From Chlamydiae bacterium RIFCSPHIGHO2_12_FULL_49_9 (lineage in GTDB: Bacteria; Chlamydiota; Chlamydiia; Chlamydiales; SM23-39): DNA of 6,068 bases. The stretch spans positions 7,136 to 13,203 of the forward strand of contig MGLY01000085.1 of assembly GCA_001794935.1 (NCBI GenBank). Direction: 5' to 3'. A program made the translations under genes and the position numbers. A model generated the notes under the pieces. The model ran no database searches. It saw nothing but the letters and a program-made list of their open reading frames with translations, and was not told the origin of the DNA. Below, one piece after another: positions 1 to 6,068 of the stretch (the stretch's first letter is position 1; the number at the start of each line of letters is the position of its first letter).

Positions 1-475
1 TCTCTCCGCCCGCCTCTACCGTATTGAGATACATGATCACCGTAGCAACTCTCTGCCCTCCCCTTTTCAATTGCTCAAGCCCCCCTTTGCTATGCGGCGC
101 AAAGTAATCGTAGTGGGGCTTATATTCAGCGCCGATTCCATAGCGGAGGACTTGTATCGCCTCGCCCCTCCCCTTTTCTATTCCTGTAAGAGAAGAGAGC
201 TTTCTCTCCACCGATCGAACTATTTTTTCATGAGCGTGGTTGGTTAAAAACATCCCTTCGCTCGTTCTTGCGCCATGCACTTTCGAGCCGCCGGCTCCCT
301 CATCGACAACAGTCGATCGCTTTAAGTGAGGGCGAGCCAGCTCGATGATCTTATCGCACTCTTCCACTGTGAGAAAATCGTAGATCATCACGATCATCGG
401 CTTTTCCGACAAGATCTCAGAACGCATAGCAAACGCGCTACACGCCAAAACGAGAAATAAAAAAAGTCGTCCCAT
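1..475 (-). CDS. Prolyl 4-hydroxylase-like 2OG-Fe(II) dioxygenase, N-terminal part (cut by window edge)
   Basis: Reading leftward from an ATG at 475-473, an uninterrupted frame gives 158 codons before the window ends. Family knowledge: these enzymes use 2-oxoglutarate, O2 and Fe(II) to hydroxylate proline or other residues. Seen in the sequence: residues 25-50 resemble the start of the fold (IYDFLTVEECDKII); residues 64-75 carry the SKVHGARTSEG stretch seen before the catalytic core; residues 107-125 read IQVLRYGIGAEYKPHYDYF, with the iron ligands H121 and D123 of the HxD motif; residues 139-158 read GGQRVATVIMYLNTVEAGGE, a hallmark of the P4H family. The distal iron His and the 2OG-binding basic residue should lie just beyond the edge. 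Residues 1-16 (MGRLFLFLVLACSAFA) look like a Sec signal peptide with a possible AFA cleavage site; a lipoprotein reading at C12 is less likely because the residue before the small Ala is Leu. A weak GAG Shine-Dalgarno lies 7 nt before the ATG. Family call is confident; substrate and location are unknown. Confidence 0.9.
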   Translation of the reverse strand, partial: MGRLFLFLVLACSAFAMRSEILSEKPMIVMIYDFLTVEECDKIIELARPHLKRSTVVDEGAGGSKVHGARTSEGMFLTNHAHEKIVRSVERKLSSLTGIEKGRGEAIQVLRYGIGAEYKPHYDYFAPHSKGGLEQLKRGGQRVATVIMYLNTVEAGGE

Positions 476-503
476 CTCTATACTCAAAAAAAAGAGGGAG
501 GAA

Positions 504-530
504 CTTATAGCTTTTTTTAGATTTTGACAA
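504..530 (-). promoter_or_regulatory. Possible promoter of the dioxygenase gene
   Basis: On the - strand, TTGTCA (530-525) is followed after 15 nt by TATAAG (509-504), which places transcription start near 497, about 20 nt before the ATG at 475. Both hexamers are good, but the 15-nt spacer is shorter than the usual 16-18, so the call is tentative. Confidence 0.35.
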
Positions 531-538
531 GAGTCTTG
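528..538. repeat. 11-bp palindrome CAAGAGTCTTG overlapping promoter elements
   Basis: CAAGA and TCTTG are perfect inverted 5-bp arms around one central G. The palindrome overlaps the candidate -35 of the leftward dioxygenase promoter (TTGTCA, 530-525) and ends at the first base of the 91-bp inverted-repeat element. It could be an operator for a dimeric regulator, but palindromes this short also occur by chance. Confidence 0.35.
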
Positions 539-628
539 AACCTATGAGGCTATCCCACTAAAATTTTCGTCGAAAATCGGCTCAAAAGAACCCGAAAATC
601 AACTGAAACTTTTTAGTGAGATAGGTTC
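538..628. repeat. 91-bp element with 18-bp terminal inverted arms (MITE-like or long hairpin)
   Basis: The left end begins GAACCTAT (538-545) and the right end finishes ATAGGTTC (621-628), exact reverse complements. Ignoring eight bases (546-553) in the left arm, the left arm GAACCTAT/CCCACTAAAA matches the reverse complement of the right arm (611-628) at 17 of 18 positions. The core holds a 15-bp palindrome (563-577) and a direct repeat CGAAAATC (571-578 and 593-600). No start codon plus reading frame of interest lies within it, so if mobile it would be non-autonomous. Only TT is shared at the two flanks, so a target-site duplication is not convincing. A bidirectional terminator is unlikely because the neighbouring genes point away from it. 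Alternatives are a transcribed structured leader or a REP-like dispersed repeat. The repeat structure is directly visible; the mobile origin is inferred. Confidence 0.6.
563..577. repeat. 15-bp palindrome inside the 91-bp element
   Basis: ATTTTCG and CGAAAAT are perfect 7-bp inverted arms around a single T. The right half, CGAAAATC, recurs at 593-600, so the left half could pair with either copy, giving two alternative folds of the element's core. Confidence 0.5.
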
Positions 629-643
629 TTATGCAGATTTTTT

Positions 644-672
644 TTGACGCGGCCCTTTTCTTTGGGCAATAT
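644..672 (+). promoter_or_regulatory. Candidate promoter of the tamA-tamB operon
   Basis: TTGACG (644-649) and CAATAT (667-672) are separated by 17 nt, the optimal spacing for a sigma70-type promoter. The -35 matches the consensus at five of six positions; the -10 is weaker, at four of six. Transcription would start about 679, only one or two bases before the tamA ATG at 681, which would leave essentially no 5' leader. No Shine-Dalgarno precedes the ATG, which agrees with that reading. The promoter lies just right of the inverted-repeat element. Confidence 0.45.
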
Positions 673-680
673 CTCCTTTC

Positions 681-2444
681 ATGGACCCGAGATATTTTCC
701 CCTTTTTCTCACAGCCCCGATTTTTGCCGCCGCTCTCACTTATGAAGTGGAGTTCATCGGTATCAAAGAGTCGGAAGTTGTCCAGTCGATGAAAGATGTC
801 TCGAATCTCGTCTCGATGCGAAATCGCCCGCCCGCATCGGTCAACGGATTGAGATATCGAATTGCATCCGACATCCCCTCCTTCATCGATGTGCTCCACG
901 CTTACGCCTATTATGACGCAAAAATCTCTTCCGACATCAGGGAAGTAGACGGAATCTATCAAGTAGATCTCCTTGTCGAACCTGGCATCCAGTATGAACT
1001 CGGCTCTTACCAAGTGTACAAGGGAGACTGCACTCAGATTGCAAGAATCCCCGAATGTCCTCCCTTCAAGCCAAAAAAGCTGGGCCTCAAAATTGGAGAT
1101 CCGGCCTTGGCTGTCTCGATTGTCAACGCAGAGCTCAATCTGCTCACCCAACTCTCCCGCTGCGGCTATCCTCTTGCAAAAGTGGAAAAGCGAAGGGTCA
1201 TCGTCGACATGGAGGAGAAAAAAGTGGAGGCAGCCTCTTGCATTCAAGAGGGGCCGTTTGCGAAATTCGGGCCGTCGAATCTCTTAGGCCTAAAAACGGT
1301 TCAACCCCGCTTCGTCGAAAGAAGAATCGCCTGGAAAGAGGGAGAGACCTACAACTCTGATTTTATCGAAGAGACGCAAGCGAGACTGCTCAATTCTGAC
1401 CTCTTTTCCTCAGTTTTCATCAACCGGGGAGACACTTTAGACTCTCAGGGCGAACTGCCGATGAAAATCCGCGTGACGGAAGCCAAACACAAGCGGATCA
1501 GTCTCGGCTTTTTCTATGCGACAGTCGACGGACCAGGCGGCTCTTTTCAGTGGACGTTTCGCAATTTGCGCGGAATGGGAGAGCAGCTCTACCTCGAAGC
1601 CGATATCTCAAAGCGCTACATGGGGGGATCCGCAACCTATAAAATCCCCGATTTCTTGCGGATGAATCAGATCTACAAGGCGTGGGGTTCGGTCAGCCGC
1701 GAAAACATCCACGCCTACAACTCTTTCAATTACGTCTTGGCGAATGCGATTGAGCGAAAAATCAACAAAAAAACGACCGGCTCAATCGGTCTTAGCCTCG
1801 AACATCTCGACGTGACAAAGAGCGCATCCAATGGCAATTACCTGATCTTGTCTCTTCCCGTTTTTGCCAAATACTCGACCGCCAACGACCTCCTTAATCC
1901 GACAAAGGGATATTCGATTGTCTATCAGGGGATACCGTATCAGTCATTTGAAGGATCTGACCCGAGATTTTACAAACAAAGACTCACCGGCGTCTTCTAC
2001 ATCCCGATCGGAACAAGGCGAGTGGTATTGGCCCTCCGCGCGCAAATCGGATCCATTGCAGGAGCGAGGCAAAGAGACATCCCACTTCCCAAACTTTTCT
2101 TGGGCGGCTCGGAAGATGATTTGAGGGGATATCGCTATTACACTGTAAGTCCGCTCAACAGCGACAACCAGCCGCTCGGCGGAAGATCGGCGATTTTTGC
2201 CACTATCGAAAATCGCTTCCGAGTGACCGAGACGGTCGGTCTTGTGCAGTTTGTCGATTTTGGAACGGTCTCTTTAAAAGAGATGCCGACGGTCGACGAA
2301 AAATGGTTCAAGTCGGCAGGCTTCGGAGTTCGCTATTTTACCTTTTTCGGCCCCTTGCGCTTTGATGTGGGCTTTCCTCTCAATCGCAGGAGGGGAATCG
2401 ACTCCAAATACAGAATTTACGCAGCAGTAGGACAAGCGTTTTAA
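681..2444 (+). CDS. tamA: TamA, outer-membrane Omp85-family subunit of the translocation and assembly module
   Basis: TamA is an outer-membrane 16-strand beta-barrel with periplasmic POTRA domains that works with TamB in outer-membrane assembly. The 587 residues are close to the usual family length of about 580. A signal peptide is visible at 1-18 (h-region PLFLTAPIFAAA, likely cut after A18). Three POTRA-like segments follow at about 20-103, 104-188 and 190-268 (the last includes GETYNSDFIEETQARLLNSDLFSSVFI). The barrel spans about 270-587. The Omp85 loop-6 motif is present at 480-490 as DLRGYRYYTVS, with R482-G483-Y484; the following SP and the GPLRFDVGFPL strand near 557-567 are typical of TamA rather than BamA. 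The protein ends in Phe, as outer-membrane barrels often do. The ATG at 681 is the only reasonable start, because an in-frame TGA lies at 645-647 and the next Met (37) would lose the signal peptide. No Shine-Dalgarno is seen. Odd: four Cys (117, 126, 161, 187) fall in POTRA2. A generic Omp85/BamA label is the alternative; the tamB neighbour favours TamA. Confidence 0.92.
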   Translation: MDPRYFPLFLTAPIFAAALTYEVEFIGIKESEVVQSMKDVSNLVSMRNRPPASVNGLRYRIASDIPSFIDVLHAYAYYDAKISSDIREVDGIYQVDLLVEPGIQYELGSYQVYKGDCTQIARIPECPPFKPKKLGLKIGDPALAVSIVNAELNLLTQLSRCGYPLAKVEKRRVIVDMEEKKVEAASCIQEGPFAKFGPSNLLGLKTVQPRFVERRIAWKEGETYNSDFIEETQARLLNSDLFSSVFINRGDTLDSQGELPMKIRVTEAKHKRISLGFFYATVDGPGGSFQWTFRNLRGMGEQLYLEADISKRYMGGSATYKIPDFLRMNQIYKAWGSVSRENIHAYNSFNYVLANAIERKINKKTTGSIGLSLEHLDVTKSASNGNYLILSLPVFAKYSTANDLLNPTKGYSIVYQGIPYQSFEGSDPRFYKQRLTGVFYIPIGTRRVVLALRAQIGSIAGARQRDIPLPKLFLGGSEDDLRGYRYYTVSPLNSDNQPLGGRSAIFATIENRFRVTETVGLVQFVDFGTVSLKEMPTVDEKWFKSAGFGVRYFTFFGPLRFDVGFPLNRRRGIDSKYRIYAAVGQAF

Positions 2445-2446
2445 TG
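2427..2446 (+). promoter_or_regulatory. tamB ribosome binding site and TAATG stop/start overlap
   Basis: The tamA stop TAA (2442-2444) shares its last A with the tamB ATG (2444-2446). A Shine-Dalgarno-like TAGGA (2428-2432) lies inside the tamA end, about 11 nt upstream of the ATG. This supports translational coupling. A second in-frame ATG at 2450 (third codon) is possible but further from the SD. Confidence 0.7.
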
Positions 2447-5400
2447 AAAATGAAAATCATCGCCCCTTTTGTTTTTCTCTCGATCATCGCTCTCATTTTT
2501 GGAGCGGTTCATAGCCCTTGGGGCAAAGAGAAGATGAGACAGCTTCTGGTGAGCGGTTTGAAAGAATCAAGTCTCCCCCTCCAAGTGGAAAAAATCGACG
2601 GCACCATTTTTCAAATTGAGCTTCAGGGAGTCTCCGTTGACACTGCCCAGTATCAATTTTCAGCAAAAACGCTTGAGCTAAGACCCTCTTTTCTCAGGCT
2701 TTTAAAAAATGAGATCGCCTTTGCACAGATCAAAGGAAAAGAGATCACCTTTATCGAAAAAGAGACAACGCAAGAGCTCCTTGCGCCTCCAAAAAAAGAT
2801 GCCTTCTGGCCGATCTATGTCAAAAAGTTTTCTCTTGAAAATGTCACCATTCCCGACTGGTTTACCTGCAATCTCCAGGGGCGCCTTCGCATCAGCTCGC
2901 AAGGCTCCTCTATCGACATCAAGGGAACCCGCCCCGATTTTAAGGGCGCGCTTCTTCGCCTTCGAATCAACGTCTCCCAAAAGCAGTTTGCTCGTCTAAA
3001 CGCCCGCGTCGAAATCCCCACTCTCTCAGCTCTTTCTCTCAAAGAGCCATTTGACACCTCCCTTGCCCTCAATATCTCTGCCAAAGGCCCCCTCTCCTCT
3101 TTCTTCCAAAAAAAGGGAAAACTCAATGCCGCCATCAGCGGCGATTTTGCGCTCCGCGATCTTCCGCTTGGAACGATCAGCCCGCTTTTGGAGCGCCCCT
3201 GGAAACTCTCCACTCGCTTCCAAAAAGAGGAGGAAGGTTCCTGGACAATCACTCGGATCAATGCCAAAAGCGATCTCTTCAGCGCCAAAGGAAGCGGCAA
3301 ATTGGATCCACATGGAGAGCTCCAAAGCACAGCGCTCCAGATCTATTCCGAAGAGCTTCTCTCCCTTGCTTCCTCTCCGATTGAAGGGAAAGTCTTTACA
3401 AACATCAACTTGCATCGCGAAGGAGATGCTTTAAAAATTAAGAGCTCTTTTGAAATCCCCACTCTTTTTGCAGACACTCTCGTCATCGACGATATCAAAG
3501 GGACTATAGAGGCCTCCTTTGAAAATGACGCGCTCAATGGATCGAGCTTCCTCAAAGGGAGGTTCCTCTCCCAAACTCTAGAGGCTGAAAGCGGCTTTTC
3601 CTGGAAAGATGGAGGCTCTCTCTTTTTCAATTCGTTTAACCTCACCTCGCCCCTGGCCCACGGCGAAGGAGATCTCGAAATCCGCACCGACAAAATCCTC
3701 GTCGGCAAAGGAGAGCTTTCCATCCCTAACCTCCAGTCAGTCCAATATCTCTTTCCCAACTTCGATATTTACGGCTCGCTCAACTTAAGAGCGGAGCTAA
3801 AACCGAATGAGACTCTCCAGGCGGCCCACTTCGATGCCGAGATCAAAGACCTTTACTACGACTCTCTCTTTTGCCAAAAACTCTCTCTTTACTCCGATCT
3901 GATCCTCCCCCTGGATGCCCTGCAGGGCCAAATCTATCTCGATCTGGAAAAAGGGAGATGGGGCCCCCTCAATTTCGACACCGTCAGCCTCCAAACGGCC
4001 AACGGAGATCCCGACTGGCCTTTCCTTCTATCGATCGAGGGAAAGTGGCAGGACCCATTTCAGGCAAACCTGGACGGCGCCTGGAGCGTCCAGGCTCCCG
4101 AATTGATCCTCAATCTAAACACTCTCAAAGGTTTTATCGCCGCCTACCCATTTTCTCTTCTCTCTCCCGTCGAGCTGCGCGCATCTGCCGACACTCTCCT
4201 CCTCAAAGACTTTCAGATGACTCTCGGTAGATCAAATATTGCAGCCTCTCTGGTTCGGTCCCAAAACAACACTGCAGCCTCGCTCACACTCGACCGGTTC
4301 CCTCTGGAGCTTTTTTCCCCAAACGCCTCAACTCTTGATTTCGACGGCTCTCTCAAAGAGATCGATGGGAACCTTCAGGGAGGCTTTACCGCCCTCATTG
4401 AAGGCTCCTCTCCAGGCAAATTTGAAGGCAAATATGACAAAGAGCGGCTCGATGTGAGAGGCGAGCTCTCCGATCTTTTAAAACTCAACGCATCGCTCCC
4501 CCTCCATTTTGAGATCTGGCCCTTTAAAGCCCATTTCCTGCCCGGCTCCCCCGCCAAAGGACACCTCCTGTTTGATGGCCCTGTTCAAGACGCGCTCGAT
4601 TATTTCGATCTCGGCTCTCACAGACTCGACGGAATGCTCCAATGTGATTTAACGCTGAAAAATACGCTCCGCTATCCCGTCATCGAAGGAACCTGCCGCT
4701 TTGAAAATGGCGTTTATCAAAACTACTACACAGGCACGCTGCTCTATCGCATTACAGCCGATTGGCAGGCAAAAGGGGATGCGATCTATCTCCAATCGCT
4801 CACAGCCCGAGACGACGCCGAGGAAGGGCCCAATACGGGGACGCTCGCCGCATCTGGAAAAATACACCTGAGGCCCAACACCCTCCCTTTTCAATTCGAT
4901 GTCGATTTCACCAAACTCAACTTCGTCCAGGTCGATCTCGTCGATGCCGAGGCAAATGGGCATGTTGAAATCAAAGGCGATCTCAACTCGGCAGTTGCCA
5001 GAGGCAACGTCGAGGTGACCGACACAACTCTCACCATTCCAAACCGGATCCCAAAAACACTCCCGCAGCTCAAGGTCGTCTATCGCAACCCCACCCAGCC
5101 GATGGTTCTTCCGGAGTCCGCTTTCGAGTCTCCCTATCCCCTAAAGCTCGATCTCCACGTCACGGCGCCCGACGTCTCTATCGGCGGAAGAGGTCTGGAC
5201 TCGAACTGGAAAGGCGATTTCTTCGTCCAGGGACTCTACACTGCGATTGCAACCAAGGGAAAACTCGAACTTCTCTCGGGGCAGTTCGTCTTTTCCGATC
5301 GCACCTTTAAACTCGAAAATGGGGCGCTCTCTTTTAGCGGCAAAGAGCACGAGATGCCCTATCTCAACCTCTCCGGATCTGTTACGCAAAAAGGGATCTT

Positions 5401-5851
5401 GATCACAGCCTCTTTGAGTGGCCCGCTCAATAATCCGCAGCTCACTTTTACCTCCACACCTCCACTGCCCCTCAGCACTATCATGTCCTATCTTCTCTTC
5501 GGACAAGACACATCTGAAATCAACGGCTTCGAGGCTCTGCAGCTCGCCTCCTCTTTAGCCAATTTAAGCGGCACGGGACCGGACATTTTGGAAAACACTC
5601 GCCGCTCCCTCGGCATCGACCGGCTCAAAATCCTCACTTCCGAAGACAGCGACGGAGGCACGTCGATCTCCGTCCAGGTAGGCAAATATGTCTCCGAGGG
5701 AATCCTCGTCACCTACAGCCAAGGAGCGGATGACAGCAGCGCCAATATCAGCATCGAAGTGGAGCTCGGCGACAACTTTATTTTCCAGGCCGAGACCCAG
5801 CAGCAGCAAGAACAGGGCAAATTCACCCTCAAATGGAACAAGAATTATTAA
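2444..5851 (+). CDS. tamB: TamB, inner-membrane-anchored translocation/assembly module protein (DUF490)
   Basis: TamB is a large AsmA-like protein whose beta-structure spans the periplasm as a hydrophobic groove. It partners with TamA, and the family is linked to outer-membrane protein insertion and to phospholipid transport between membranes. The 1135 residues are somewhat shorter than the roughly 1260 of the enterobacterial protein. Residues 4-22 form an uncleaved signal anchor (KIIAPFVFLSIIALIFGAV), followed by SPWGKEKMRQLL, the usual TamB opening. About 45-790 are low-identity, repeated beta-strand segments. The conserved C-terminal TamB domain covers roughly 800-1135: GGRGLDSNWKGDFFVQG (914-930), LSGPLNNPQLTFTSTPPLPL (991-1010), MSYLLFGQ (1014-1021), SLGIDRLKI (1055-1063), VGKYVSEGILVTYSQG (1079-1094), and a final strand KFTLKWNKNY. 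A glutamine-rich turn (QQQQEQ, 1119-1124) precedes the last strand. It overlaps tamA by one base. No hairpin/T-run terminator follows. The identification rests on the C-terminal motifs, anchor, length and neighbour. Confidence 0.93.
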   Translation: MKMKIIAPFVFLSIIALIFGAVHSPWGKEKMRQLLVSGLKESSLPLQVEKIDGTIFQIELQGVSVDTAQYQFSAKTLELRPSFLRLLKNEIAFAQIKGKEITFIEKETTQELLAPPKKDAFWPIYVKKFSLENVTIPDWFTCNLQGRLRISSQGSSIDIKGTRPDFKGALLRLRINVSQKQFARLNARVEIPTLSALSLKEPFDTSLALNISAKGPLSSFFQKKGKLNAAISGDFALRDLPLGTISPLLERPWKLSTRFQKEEEGSWTITRINAKSDLFSAKGSGKLDPHGELQSTALQIYSEELLSLASSPIEGKVFTNINLHREGDALKIKSSFEIPTLFADTLVIDDIKGTIEASFENDALNGSSFLKGRFLSQTLEAESGFSWKDGGSLFFNSFNLTSPLAHGEGDLEIRTDKILVGKGELSIPNLQSVQYLFPNFDIYGSLNLRAELKPNETLQAAHFDAEIKDLYYDSLFCQKLSLYSDLILPLDALQGQIYLDLEKGRWGPLNFDTVSLQTANGDPDWPFLLSIEGKWQDPFQANLDGAWSVQAPELILNLNTLKGFIAAYPFSLLSPVELRASADTLLLKDFQMTLGRSNIAASLVRSQNNTAASLTLDRFPLELFSPNASTLDFDGSLKEIDGNLQGGFTALIEGSSPGKFEGKYDKERLDVRGELSDLLKLNASLPLHFEIWPFKAHFLPGSPAKGHLLFDGPVQDALDYFDLGSHRLDGMLQCDLTLKNTLRYPVIEGTCRFENGVYQNYYTGTLLYRITADWQAKGDAIYLQSLTARDDAEEGPNTGTLAASGKIHLRPNTLPFQFDVDFTKLNFVQVDLVDAEANGHVEIKGDLNSAVARGNVEVTDTTLTIPNRIPKTLPQLKVVYRNPTQPMVLPESAFESPYPLKLDLHVTAPDVSIGGRGLDSNWKGDFFVQGLYTAIATKGKLELLSGQFVFSDRTFKLENGALSFSGKEHEMPYLNLSGSVTQKGILITASLSGPLNNPQLTFTSTPPLPLSTIMSYLLFGQDTSEINGFEALQLASSLANLSGTGPDILENTRRSLGIDRLKILTSEDSDGGTSISVQVGKYVSEGILVTYSQGADDSSANISIEVELGDNFIFQAETQQQQEQGKFTLKWNKNY

Positions 5852-5881
5852 GATATCCTAAAATTAAAATAATTGTTCGTA

Positions 5882-5910
5882 TTGCGTAAATGATTTCAGA
5901 TCACTATACT
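5882..5910 (+). promoter_or_regulatory. Promoter of the gene downstream of tamB
   Basis: TTGCGT (5882-5887) and TATACT (5905-5910) are separated by 17 nt. The -10 matches consensus at five of six positions. Transcription would start near 5917, giving a leader of about 35 nt before the ATG at 5952. It starts 30 nt after the tamB stop, so the next gene can be expressed independently of the tam operon. Confidence 0.65.
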
Positions 5911-5915
5911 GAGAT

Positions 5916-5927
5916 CCGTCCAGACGG
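5916..5927. repeat. 12-bp palindrome CCGTCCAGACGG at the predicted transcription start
   Basis: CCGTC and GACGG are perfect inverted arms around CA. It sits on the predicted start site (about 5917). As RNA only about four pairs with a four-base loop could form, followed by A residues rather than U, so it is not a terminator on the + strand. An operator or a 5'-end stabilising hairpin are possible readings. Confidence 0.4.
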
Positions 5928-5938
5928 AAAAAAGAGTC

Positions 5939-5944
5939 AAGGAG
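5939..5944 (+). promoter_or_regulatory. Strong Shine-Dalgarno AAGGAG of the downstream gene
   Basis: AAGGAG lies 7 nt before the ATG at 5952, a near-ideal placement. It fixes the start codon of the truncated gene and contrasts with the absence of any SD before tamA. Confidence 0.85.
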
Positions 5945-5951
5945 ATCACTT

Positions 5952-6068
5952 ATGCCAGCTACATTACAGCCCCTCTCTCTAAGAGAACTCGCCCCTCTAC
6001 AAACATCTCAAATTGAAGAGGATGCCCTCAATTCTAAGCTCGTCACCGATGCTGCCCTTCGCGCAATC
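5952..6068 (+). CDS. Unrecognised protein, first 39 codons (cut by window edge)
   Basis: The frame opens at ATG 5952 and stays open to the window end. It begins MPATLQPLSLREL and is followed by a polar, mildly acidic stretch with QIEEDALNSKLVTDAALRAI at residues 20-39. No signal peptide or membrane segment is seen, so a cytosolic protein or one exported by another route is suggested. I do not recognise the family from this much sequence. The start is well supported by an AAGGAG Shine-Dalgarno at 7-nt spacing and a promoter at 5882-5910. Separation from tamB by 100 bp with its own promoter argues against it being an obligate part of the tam operon. Confidence 0.75.
   Translation, partial: MPATLQPLSLRELAPLQTSQIEEDALNSKLVTDAALRAI

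Noticed and set aside
524..553. Rightward promoter TTGACA (524-529) with GGCTAT (548-553)
   Set aside because: The -35 is perfect but the -10 candidate matches consensus at only two positions, and no better hexamer lies at 16-18 nt.
631..633. ATG at 631 as an upstream start for tamA
   Set aside because: It is out of frame with tamA, and an in-frame TGA at 645-647 closes the tamA frame upstream of 681.
582..1247. 221-codon open frame on the - strand, opposite the 5' part of tamA
   Set aside because: It lies almost wholly antisense to the well-supported tamA gene, runs into the inverted-repeat element, has no recognisable domain and no clear start signals.
2815..3330. 171-codon open frame on the - strand within tamB
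   Set aside because: It is Arg/Ser-rich translation opposite a clear TamB frame; the lack of stops follows from tamB codon use (many CTC, TCT and AAA codons).
3871..4230. 119-codon open frame on the + strand in another frame of tamB
   Set aside because: Its composition is Pro/Arg/Ser-rich without any domain, and it is fully contained in tamB; a frame shadow.
5852..5890. Possible terminator after tamB
   Set aside because: The region is A/T-rich but has no GC stem followed by a T-run on the + strand; AATTA/TAATT pairing is too weak to call.
5916..5934. Hairpin CCGTC/GACGG followed by an A-run as a terminator
   Set aside because: On the + strand the stem is followed by A, not T, and on the - strand the T-run precedes the stem, so neither direction gives an intrinsic terminator.

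Overview
The window holds an outer-membrane biogenesis operon, tamA-tamB, on the + strand. It is flanked by the 5' parts of two other genes that run off the window edges. The organism is a Gram-negative (diderm) bacterium, because both TAM subunits (a POTRA/beta-barrel protein and an inner-membrane-anchored DUF490 protein) presuppose two membranes. Base composition is moderate, near half G+C by eye. I suspect an environmental (Waddlia/Parachlamydia-type) member of the Chlamydiota from the general look of the proteins, but nothing in the window proves it and a proteobacterium is not excluded.

Layout. Positions 1-475 (- strand) encode the N-terminal 158 residues of a prolyl 4-hydroxylase-like 2-oxoglutarate/Fe(II) dioxygenase with a possible signal peptide; the rest lies beyond the left edge. 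Positions 476-680 are a divergent intergenic region. It contains promoter-like elements for both genes, an 11-bp palindrome over the likely -35 of the dioxygenase gene, and a 91-bp element (538-628) bounded by near-perfect 18-bp inverted arms. Positions 681-2444 are tamA. Positions 2444-5851 are tamB, whose start codon overlaps the tamA stop by one base. Positions 5852-5951 are a short intergenic stretch with a good sigma70-type promoter, a small palindrome at the predicted transcription start and a strong Shine-Dalgarno sequence. Positions 5952-6068 are the first 39 codons of an unrecognised protein.

How the genes work together. TamA (outer membrane) and TamB (periplasm-spanning, anchored in the inner membrane) form the translocation and assembly module. 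The family is linked to assembly of some outer-membrane proteins and, for TamB-type AsmA-like proteins, to phospholipid transport between the membranes. The one-base overlap suggests co-transcription and coupled translation. The dioxygenase is transcribed away from the pair and has no evident functional tie except that it may also be exported. The last gene appears to have its own promoter.

The genes are recognisable families. I found no convincing undescribed multi-gene system here. The most unusual items are the 91-bp inverted-repeat element between the divergent genes, the possible leaderless start of tamA, and the possible export signal on the dioxygenase.
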